From contig RXOD01004065.1 of the NCBI GenBank assembly GCA_005223375.1, forward strand, positions 1 through 29,934: DNA of 29,934 nt. Reading direction: 5' to 3'. This document shows positions 1-7,903 of the stretch, one piece after another; the first letter of the stretch is position 1, and each line of letters opens with the position of its first letter. The translations under genes and the position numbers were made by a program. Below the pieces are notes generated by a model that was given only the letters and a program-made list of their open reading frames with translations, did no database searches and was not told where the DNA came from. The DNA is from Amoebophrya sp. AT5.2 (lineage: Eukaryota; Sar; Dinophyceae; Syndiniales; Amoebophryaceae).

Positions 1-844
1 GCATTTCTCCACAGCCTCTAAAGTTGTGCCAGACTCTGAGCTTGTGCGAACTGTGCTCTATGACCGCCAACTACCGCACATGCGGCAATAGTGGACGAGT
101 TTGACGTGAAAAACGTACAAGACCCCGAGAATGACAATTTGTAACCCGAAGATTGAGCAGTGGTGACAGGGGTCACCGAAGATGTGCAGACAAGAAGATC
201 GATCCGTCTTCATAATTCTTTCATTGCGGTTCCCTTCCCGAGAAGATGTTTCGTTCCCGAAAAAGAGAGTTTATTGGTCGTCCGTCAGATTTTGTCCCAC
301 TTCTGCTTGTCTAGACGTGTTGCATGCAATTCATTGCAAGTTTGATCGTCTTTTTTTGTCGATCTCAAACGCGAAGAAATGTCACAAGCCATCGCGTGAG
401 CCACTGTGGAGGCAGACGTCGCCTTCCCGTTAAGCATGATGAGCACTCTTACTTTAGTACAATGTGTGTACGCAGCTGACTTTGAGCTTGGCCAGCCTGA
501 ACAGATCACAACATGGCCGCGTTACGAAGCACATAGAAGGCACAGCTCTGACTCATCTCACCAGGCAATCCACCGCCATTGCCGACGGTCGGAGGCGGTA
601 CGTCTTAGACGCTGACACATTTATTTTCGATTCAGGATAAGCACCCCCGAAACCCCGCGAGCTGTCAGCCAAAACTCCGTCGCCACCAAGAACCCTGAAG
701 CTATAGCCATTGGGCGCGGCTACGTTCACTTCACGGCGATACAAAACCCCTCGCGCTGGTCGGCGAGCGCGAGCGCCCCTGCGGCGGCCAGCTACGGATA
801 CCTCGGAACAACCACTCTCGGAGCAGCCATAGGCATCTCGAATC
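1..844. other. Upstream region, no supported gene
   Basis: This stretch precedes the HECT ligase gene. Short open frames occur on both strands, including a 170-codon antisense frame at 553-1065, but none has a recognisable domain, and the antisense frame overlaps the first exon of the ligase gene. It probably holds the 5' untranslated region and promoter of the gene starting at 845. I see no TATA box I would defend, no spliced-leader sequence and no RNA gene. Confidence 0.5.
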
Positions 845-3800
845 ATGAGCGAGAAAACGCCAGCAGTGTCTGCCGGGGGAAAGTCCCCGGATGATCCGAA
901 TTCAACCTTGGGAAGCCTCAGCCTCAGCAAGCATCCAACCACGAGCAAGGGCACAACAGCAGTGACGCCCGGATCGCCGGCTGATCCAGCTGAGGCAAAG
1001 ATCCGGATCATCAAGTCGTTCCAGCGGGCGCAGTTGTTTCTCGGCAAAACGCCAAACGAAGCCATGGCCTTCGCGGTGAAGGAGGTGAAAAGCGGCGCAC
1101 CCGCACCGCTGCTGTTTCAGGGGCAGGTCATTGCCGAGGAAAAAGCCAGGGTGAACGCAGTGCTGGAGAGGTACCTTAAATTAAGTAATTTAAAGTCAGT
1201 CTCACTCTCAGTATCCGCTCTCGCTCATTGGTTGTCCTTTTGATTCCTATCCTTGCAGGTGCAGCTTGTTATCACTAGCTACCTGCTTCGAAGGAACTTT
1301 GGAGAAAATTGCAAAACGAAATTTCTGCCGATAGTCACTACCAACAGCGATGCCGGCATCAATCTGCAGTTTCCGGAATGGCGTTGGGAGCAGCTGGGTG
1401 CGTTGTTTAGCGACTTTTTCTACGCCAACCAGCTGATAAAACCTGCCGGCGAGAACGCCACGGAGACCGATCCGTGTGTGGATCTAGCTACCCTTCGGAA
1501 GCTGTATGACCGCATCGAGCAGGGAGTCAACAAGAAAGAAGAACACGAAATGTCCGACGTCGGCGACGGCGCTGCGAGCAAGAGAACCCCCGCAGAAATA
1601 GTGTCGCGGCACCTGGGCGACTTGTGTACCGCAATGTCGAAACTGCCGGTGAAGGCGAACGGGTCATCGGGGGGGGCGTCGAGTTCAACCGCGGCGTCCG
1701 CCTCGTCCTCGGCGGTCGGATCGAGCAAGTCCTCGTCGCCAGCGCAGCAGCCGCCGGTCAATCTGGACGGCGCTCCTGCAGCCTTTGGTGCAGCCGCTGG
1801 CAGCTCTTCCAGTAGCAGTTCGTCCACGAGCAAGATAGGGGCCGCTCCTGCAGCCACTGGAGCAGGAACAGGGGCTTCATCTTCCTCACCGGCAGAGGCA
1901 GGCTCGAGCCTCGAGGATCCGCTGTCGCAGCCGGGGGGGCTGCGCATTCTGTTCATGGTGCTGTTTCATCCGGGGATCTCCGACCCGGACCGCAGTCAGG
2001 AGACGCACCGCTTTCTCCGGGGCTTCCGCGCGCTGCCCGAGGGAGGGAAAAAAGTGCTCGCGCAGTGGCTTTCCAACCTACCGATCGCGGAACTGCGCAG
2101 GCTGCTCGACACGCTCCAGCAGTACCTGAGCATCACCTTCCTGGAGTCCTACCACGAGTCGGGCACCCTGGACGACCACGAGCACGGGTTGTACCAGGAG
2201 CACGAATTCGACATGTTCGTCGCGCGCACCTCGCAGCTGTGCAAAAACGCCCTGATCGCGATGGACCTCATCTGGCGCGCCAACAGCTACCGCCTGGCGC
2301 GGCGGCGCGCGTATCGAAAGGAGGAGCTGGTCAAGGGCACGGCGGCCATGCTCCGCTCTGCCAGCAAAGAGATAAAAAACGGGGCGCGCACGGACGGCGG
2401 GGAACCCTCCACCCCGTCGTTGGGCATCGACGTGCTGAAGTTTGACGAATTCCGCAACGACGCGCTGGTCGACGTGGACGCCGTGCTGCGCCACGACTAC
2501 AATTACACGCTCTACTACGACCACCTGACCACGGACGAGAACGATCGGACGGTCGCTCGGAAGATCCCGAAGACGCTGCAGGAGATCGTGGACCGGTCGG
2601 CGGCGAACACGTACACTTAAGCCTTCAAAAACGCAAGGCTAATATGGTCCTAAGGCAGGCCTATTGATCGGTGGACAATGTTGAGGATCCCCGGAAAGGC
2701 GAGGAGGTGGCTGGGATTAGTTGAGTACCCCTTCAGTAGGGTTGTCTAGAGGGGTTTGCGATCCGGGAGGCAGCCTTGAGATTTGTCACAGGCTGTCGAG
2801 ACCCGTCATATGTGCAGGATTTTCGCTCTTTGGAAGTGTCAGCCCGTCGCCCTGTTTTCGGGGTCTTTTTCTGTAGGGTCGCAGGAGCTTTTGCCTGCTA
2901 GTGTCCGCCGCCGTACCCCCCGTCAAACCGGTATAATCGACGGACACAGAAGTAGCGAGAGGGTCAGTCTGTGACTAAAGCCTCCCCCCTAAGACCCTGC
3001 CTTGAGTAGTTTTGTCGATAGCCTCTAATTCACGTTCGGCCTGTTGGAGTACAACTTTTGCCTGGACGCCACGGCCAAGTGCCGGCTGCTAAAGATGAAC
3101 ACCATGGACCAACAGCGGCAGGAGCACAGGCGCGAGATCATGAGCCAGATGTTCCAGGTTCCGCGCAACCGCATCAACCCCTACCTGGTGCTGAAGGTGC
3201 GGCGGGACAATCTGATTCAGGACACGCTGCAGAGGCTCTCGGCGCTGCCGCCAAGCAGCTACCGGAAGAGCCTGAAGGTCGTGTTCGAAGGCGAGCAGGG
3301 CGTGGACGAGGGGGGCGTGCGGAAGGAGTTCTTCCAGCTGCTTTTAGAGCAGCTGTACGACCCAAGCTTCGCGATGTTCAACTACAACGCGGATAACAAG
3401 ACCTTCTGGTTCAACCTGGGCTCGTTCGAAACCAACCTGCAGTACGAAATGTTCGGAGCGCTTTTGGGGATCGCGATCTACAACGACGTGATTCTTAAAC
3501 AGAGAAGTTGTACCCTTGTTTGTACCGATAGTTCCTCCGATCATCTTCACCGATAGTTCCGATGTGCATCGATGGTAGGGAGCTTATTTGGGCTCCGTCT
3601 GGCCCTGGAGGCGGGGTCTTCGATATTTCACATTTGTTTGGTTCAGCTGGTATTGAATGATAGTCCGTCGGATTGGCGTCGCGTATTTTGTGGGGCGAAT
3701 CTGGAGGAACAAAGCCGCGGGGATTGGTTTCGCTCGGGGGGTGGCACTTGCAGCTACCATGGATGCTCTTTCGGAGTCAGGATGGTCGGTCGACATGAAT

Positions 3801-6800
3801 ATCGGGGCACCGGGGTATGGAATTTTTTTCGTTGTAAGATTGTGGACATCCGCTTTCCGATGGTCGTGTACGAGAAACTGCTGGCGCCAGATATCGCGGG
3901 CACAGCTAATTTCAGTGTGGACGACTTGCTGGACGTCAGCCCGGACACGGCTCGGGGACTGCTGCAGCTGCTGGAATTCGACGGAAACGTGGAGGAGGTA
4001 GCAGGACTTGCATTTTATTTCCCCGAGATAGCGATGAACTACGAAGGTAGAAGCTAAAAGCGCATGTATCCATGTTGATCAAATGCTGTATTCCTACAGT
4101 CCTGTTCCTTCTCGTTCTACTCGAGTTTTGGTTTTCTCAATCTCATCGATCAACTACTCCCTCTCAACATAACATCGCTTGTATTGCAAACAGACTTACT
4201 GCCGCGACTTCGTCGCTACGTACGAGAGCTTCGGGGCCCAGGTGGAGGTGCCGTTGAAGTTTAACGGAGAAAAAATTCCGGTGACAAACGAGAACCGTAC
4301 GGAGTTTGTTGAGCTCTACGTGGATTGGTTTTTCAACAAATCGATATACGACAAGTTCAAGTCCTTCAAGAAGGGTTTCCTCCGGTGCATGCAGCCCGAC
4401 AACGACAACACGGGGCGTGCCATCTGCGACGGTACAGTTCTTGGTCTTGCTTCGGCTGACTATCATGCTGGTTCGTCTGCCTCGTCGCCTGGTACAACTT
4501 GTTCTGGCACGCGGTCGGATCTTCAACATGCGATTATTTCTACTCCACGCCTTCTTGAACGCGTTAGTCAACGGGAGTCCGACTCCTTCGAGTCGGATTC
4601 GGAGGACGATTCCGATTTTCCCTACCGATCGTCTTCGTCAAGCGCAAGCGCTAGTAGTTATGATGTCAGCAGCGGGAGCGACTTTCCTTTGCCTAGTATC
4701 GCTAGCAGCGATAGCGGACGAGACATGGTCAGAAATGCAAGTTTGGGATTGAGGGAAGAAGACGGGTCAGAACCTGGTAGTCGGCGGACGCGGATGCTGT
4801 GGTGGAACTCTGTGTGGAGGAACTGGACTTACCCTTACGATGAAGATGGGTCCGACGTGAGGGATTCCGAATCTGAGGCAGGCCCGGATGATTCCGCCCC
4901 GAGGGATTGCGAATCAGGGGCAGGCTGCTCTGGGTCTGGCACGCCCGCAGTACCTGGATGTGCTGCACCTGGCGCAGCAGCTGCTGCGGCTGGGGCTGGT
5001 AGCTGCAATGCCGCGCCGCTTATGGAGGGCCACCGCACCGCGCCGCGGCCTGGAACGCCGGTGGCGGGCGGAGCGGCGTCCTCTGCGCGTCCTGGCGCAA
5101 CGACAGTTGCCTCTACACGAACGGCAGCAGCACACCCACGAACGGCAGATGGAAACGCGCGAACGGCTACGGAACTGCGCACAAGGACTCCAGCTCCTGC
5201 GCAGTCGGAAGGCTTTCCCCACCCCGAGCGAGAAGAACGCCCTCCGCTTGATTACCGAGATTTATTGGGCTTGCGGGAAGAAGAAGTCGCGGCTGCAGGA
5301 GTTATACCTGAACCTACTTCTTCTGCCTCAGCCTCTGCACCGCGTGCCGGAGCAGCTGCAGGGGTGGTCGCAGGTGTGGGCGATACTGACATCCTCAGTG
5401 GCGCGCTCGCGGAACGTTGCCCGAGCGGTGTCAGAAGACCGGCAGACGCAGCGCCCTCGCAGGGGGACCACCCGTCGGCGCAAAACGCGCTACTTCCGTG
5501 GGAGACGCGGTTTCTGAGTGGGCTAGATTTTGGGAGGGAAACGGAAAGACTTTGGGCGCAGACAACTGCAGCTGCGGACGATGGCGCGGGCCCGCGTCGT
5601 CTGCCACAAGATTCCCTGGAACGCAGCGCTCCGCACGTAGAGACACTGGGCACGACCACAGGGGGATGCACGACGGCGGGCGCGGAGCTTGCGGCTTTAT
5701 CTGCTAGACCTCGCCCGACGCCTTCAGCATCAGATCCAGGGGAACGGATCGCGCGTCCCGCGCGTACGCGAGGTCAGCGGGATGCGTCCGTTCACGTGCC
5801 GCCGGCTCCGTCCCAGCCGCGCAGCGTCCTTCGTGATCTTGATCGGGGTCCCATCTTTCCAGTTCCACCTAGGCGCAGCCCCATGAATGCAGACCGTTAC
5901 GTCGCAACATCCCGCGCGAGGAACTATTTGCGTCTTGAGCGTGTTGCTAATGGCCCCTTTTCTACCTCTTCTAGCCCTCGTCTTTTTGTCACAACAGCTT
6001 CCGGCCAGAACTTCTTCCTCTCCCTGTTCCGGCCCGGCGAGCTGGAGGTGCTGATTTGCGGCAGCGAGACGCTGGACTTCGAGGCGCTGAAGCAAAATAC
6101 GGAGTACCAGGACGGCTTCGACAAGGAGTCCCCCACCGTGAGCTGGTTCTGGGAAGTCGTGCTGCAGGACCTGGCGGAGGAGGACAAGCGGTCGCTACTT
6201 GCGTTCTGTACGGGCAGCTCACGCGCGCCGCCGAAGTTAAGGGGAAGGGCCTGGGCGCTCCGGAGGCGAAGCCCATTTCTCGAAACATTTCCGAAGGAGT
6301 GCGGGCCTTGTAGTTCGTCACGTATTTCGTGTGGTAGGCATTGGGCCCCATGCTGGGGGTCGTGTGTGGTGTCGTATTTGACTGGTATTTTACTCGTACT
6401 ATTTGACTGGTATTGGTCTGGTTGGCGTCTACATTAGGGCGAAACTGAAGGAAAGCAGCGGGGATTGGCTTCGCTTTTGGGGTTGCAGCTTCAACAGGCA
6501 GTTACAGCGGATTGGGTTTTGGATCGATTGATGTCGGGTCTCCGATATTTCACTTGTATAGTATCTATTTTACTGGTATTTCGTCGCGTAGGCTACGAGA
6601 CCCAGCACGATGGTCCAGAAAAAGAACCGGAAATGGCTTTTTTCTCTCTCTAACGAAGGGCCTGGGCGCCCCAGAGGCGAAGCTCACGATCGGGAGGCAA
6701 GGGCCGGACAGCGAGGCGCTGCCCACGGCGCACACGTGCTTCAACCATCTGCTGATACCAGAATACGCAGACAAAGACAAGCTCCGGAAAAAACTCAAAC

Positions 6801-6838
6801 TCGCGGTCGCAAACAACCAGGGATTCGGACTCATTTGA
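845..6838 (+). CDS. HECT-type E3 ubiquitin-protein ligase, UBE3A-like
   Basis: This enzyme transfers ubiquitin from an E2, through a cysteine thioester, to substrate lysines. My exon model is 845-1170, 1279-2610, 3034-3493, 3842-3997, 4194-4431, 5998-6236 and 6659-6838, about 976 aa. If the in-frame stretch 4432-5997 is retained the protein is about 1,498 aa. The HECT domain is the C-terminal ~350 residues. Visible landmarks are LKVRRD, FEGEQGVDEGG, EFFQLLLEQL, the FPMVVYEKL strand, IPVTNENR, FRPGELEVLICG and the catalytic motif HTCFNHLL. The catalytic Cys codon is 6737-6739, and the protein ends in GFGLI like family members. The N-terminal part is Ser/Ala-rich around residues 200-330 and otherwise unrecognised; an AZUL zinc finger was considered but too few cysteines are present. 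The ATG at 845 is the first in frame. Homology is clear across the HECT domain; the substrate is unknown. Confidence 0.9.
1171..1278 (+). other. Intron 1 of HECT gene (108 bp), ambiguous boundaries
   Basis: Exons 1 and 2 are in the same frame, so the intron must be a multiple of three and must cover the TGA at 1241. GT at 1171 with AG at 1278 gives 108 bp. A direct repeat TACCT (1172-1176 and 1280-1284) has the same 108-bp offset, so the intron could equally be read as bounded by repeats. The two readings differ by one residue, Ser versus Arg. The more obvious TTGCAG acceptor at 1258 breaks the frame. Confidence 0.55.
2611..3033 (+). other. Intron 2 of HECT gene (423 bp), non-canonical, CACGT direct repeat
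   Basis: The flanking exons are in the same frame, and the protein must run from ..AANT into FGLLEY..FCLD, which matches the F-x-[FL]-x-x-Y-x-F strand before the HECT domain. No GT-AG pair achieves this, because a TAA at 3026-3028 blocks the AG at 3021. CACGT occurs at 2608-2612 and 3031-3035, exactly 423 bp apart. Removing one copy plus the intervening DNA gives the correct protein. Placed to start with GT, the intron would end in AC. Confidence 0.72.
3524..3560 (+). repeat. Short direct repeat inside HECT intron 3
   Basis: ACCGATAGTTCC occurs at 3524-3535 and again at 3549-3560, with a spacing of 25 bp. It lies wholly within intron 3. The last intron of the gene also carries a 15-bp repeat with 25-bp spacing. 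Confidence 0.8.
3613..3755 (+). repeat. Dispersed intron element, copy in HECT intron 3
   Basis: Two blocks here recur in the last intron of the same gene. Block A (about 3613-3637) contains GATATTTCAC after GGGTCT. Block B (about 3674-3755) contains GGCGAA, then CTG-AGGAA, then CGGGGATTGG and TTCGCT. In the last intron, block B (about 6423-6492) comes before block A (about 6533-6558), so the order is reversed between the copies. No coding sense is apparent. Confidence 0.7.
3998..4193 (+). other. Intron 4 of HECT gene (196 bp), canonical GT-AG
   Basis: The donor GTAGCA at 3998 and acceptor AAACAG ending at 4193 give 196 bp, which satisfies the frame change. The join yields VEETYCRDF, which aligns without gaps to the VEEV-x-C-x-x-F segment common in HECT domains. 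A pyrimidine-rich tract (ttccttctcgttctact) lies upstream of the acceptor. It shows that canonical splicing coexists with repeat-bounded introns in one gene. Confidence 0.8.
4432..5997 (+). other. Exitron-like 1,566-bp in-frame intron or HECT insert
   Basis: GT at 4432 and AG at 5997, preceded by a long pyrimidine-rich stretch, allow removal of 1,566 bp, exactly 522 codons. Splicing restores a normal HECT domain, joining ..ICD to ASGQNFFLSLFRPGELE. Yet the whole segment has no stop in the HECT frame. Retained, it would insert about 522 residues: first Ser/Asp/Glu-rich, then Ala/Pro/Arg-rich, mostly low complexity, with two LGLREE motifs. A second frame (4888-5517) is also open for 209 codons, so high GC explains part of the openness. 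I favour an optional coding intron, but constitutive splicing or a real insert are possible. Confidence 0.6.
4859..4925 (+). repeat. In-frame 42-bp direct repeat within the exitron-like segment
   Basis: The 25-bp segment 4859-4883 recurs at 4901-4925 with three mismatches. The period is 42 bp, 14 codons, so in the HECT frame it repeats RDSESEAG as RDCESGAG. A period divisible by three fits repeat growth under coding constraint. Confidence 0.75.
6375..6580 (+). repeat. TATTTGACTGGTATT repeats in last HECT intron
   Basis: A 15-bp unit occurs exactly at 6375-6389 and 6400-6414 (25-bp spacing), and with one mismatch at 6566-6580. They bracket the blocks shared with intron 3 and may be part of the same element. 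Confidence 0.8.
6423..6558 (+). repeat. Dispersed intron element, copy in last HECT intron
   Basis: This is the second copy of the element seen in intron 3: block B (GGCGTC, GGGCGAA, CTGAAGGAA, CGGGGATTGG, TTCGCTT) at about 6423-6492, then block A (GGGTCT-CGATATTTCAC) at about 6533-6558. Confidence 0.7.
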
Positions 6839-7903
6839 AAGAATACAAATTCCCGCACTACAACACGAGTTTTTGAAGAGCTATAGGTATAGCTATAGCT
6901 ATGGCGTCATAGCGGCATTACAGCCGTTATGCAGTTCTTGCGGGTGCGCTCGTGCCTCGAGCACCGGCAGGTGAAGGACAATCCGCGAAGATTCACGAAT
7001 ATTTCCGTAAAGCACGAACCACGCCGTCAGGCTTTTGCATGCCACCGAAGGCAAACTTGTTTAGCGTGGGTTCCGACCCGCGCCGACACCTGCATTTTAA
7101 AATCCATCAGCCAGCAGCGGCTGGCCTTGCGAATTCCATTGCCGAAAAGACGTGAACAATCACGAAAACTGTTCGTTGAGTACGCGCGCAAATGCACGTT
7201 TTCGCTACGCGCACGCGCAGTAAATTCAAAAGACAACGTCCGTGACCGTGCCTTGCAATCCGTCAGATAGCCACGTTTTCGTCAACGGCGATGTGCAAGT
7301 ATAGAGGTAGCCCGTCAACAAGCGATGACAGAAGAGTGGTCGTCGTTGCACGTTCTTCTTGTGACAAACATCGGTGTTTTTCGTTTCTTGCCAGAAAAGA
7401 AACCTTACCTGCTTGACCACAGGACTCAGGAGAGAGTTTTTCCCCAATTATTCCTCCGGAGAACATTTTTTCACGCTTTTTTCTGAAGAACGCTTTTGCC
7501 AACCCGTTTTTTGCGATCTTGCCCCCGCTGAGAGAAGAAAAAGAAAATGTACTCGTCATAGGAGATTGTGCAAAGCTGCAAACGCCAGGCATGCTGTAGT
7601 CTTCGAGGAGGAAGACAAAAAAAAAGAGGAGAACAAGGGTTTATTCTTTTAACTTTGTAATCTCGCGCTGGGAACATCATACGACGCAACAGATTGATTA
7701 CTTAGCCCAAATAAATTAAGTCTCAATTGCAATTACCCGCTGTCGCCCCCATTGCCCGTGTCCCAAACAAAACATCGCCAAGCAAGGATTTCATCATCCG
7801 AAGTCCGACGTCGAGGTTAGCACCGAAGGCACAGGCAAAGAAGTCTGCTCCCGAAAGTGCACGTGCAAGCACAACTAGGACCACCATCTCCAGCTCCTCG
7901 ACG
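6839..7903. other. Intergenic region between HECT and CDC14 genes
   Basis: This holds the 3' end of the HECT transcript and the upstream region of the CDC14 gene. A TATAGC-type short repeat lies at about 6881-6902. Short open frames on both strands lack recognisable content. The frame of the CDC14 first exon is open back to about 7727 but without an ATG before 7904. No RNA gene is seen. Confidence 0.5.

Larger units (their letters stand above)
3494..3841 (+). other. Intron 3 of HECT gene (348 bp), GATT direct repeat
   Basis: The repeat GATT occurs at 3490-3493 and 3838-3841, an offset of 348 bp. Excision at the repeat gives YNDVIVDIRFP, the same length as the corresponding UBE3A segment. A canonical alternative, GT at 3488 to AG at 3838 (351 bp), is also in frame but deletes one residue of a strongly conserved strand. 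Both remain possible; the repeat-bounded form fits the family better. Confidence 0.6.
6237..6658 (+). other. Last intron of HECT gene (422 bp), non-canonical, CGAAG direct repeat
   Basis: CGAAG occurs at 6232-6236 and 6654-6658, an offset of 422 bp, which gives exactly the frame change needed. The join reads SSRAPPKGLGAPEAKLTIG, matching the UBE3A segment just before the catalytic cysteine loop. A GT can be placed at 6236 but the paired end would then be AA, so no GT-AG solution exists at these positions. Confidence 0.72.
6245..6682 (+). repeat. Diverged exon-start copy at the 5' end of the last HECT intron
   Basis: About 28 bp starting at 6245 (AAGGGCCTGGGCGC, then CC-GAGGCGAAGC) recur at 6656-6682 as the beginning of the last exon, with about two or three mismatches. 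Both copies can encode KGLGAPEAK in the same frame, 411 bp apart. The upstream copy lies inside the intron as modelled, only 11 bp after the first CGAAG. Confidence 0.75.

Noticed and set aside
553..1065. 170-codon minus-strand frame near the left edge
   Set aside because: It overlaps HECT exon 1 and its translation has no recognisable content.
1171..1258. GT-AG intron ending at the TTGCAG acceptor for HECT intron 1
   Set aside because: Its 88-bp length shifts the frame and leads to a stop shortly after; the 108-bp solution keeps the frame.
845..1500. AZUL zinc finger at the N-terminus of the HECT protein
   Set aside because: ERYLL and GENC look suggestive, but the required set of cysteines is absent.
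3998..4210. GACTT direct repeat (4005-4009, 4206-4210) as boundary of HECT intron 4
   Set aside because: Its 201-bp offset gives the wrong frame and a premature stop, whereas GT-AG at 3998-4193 fits the family exactly.
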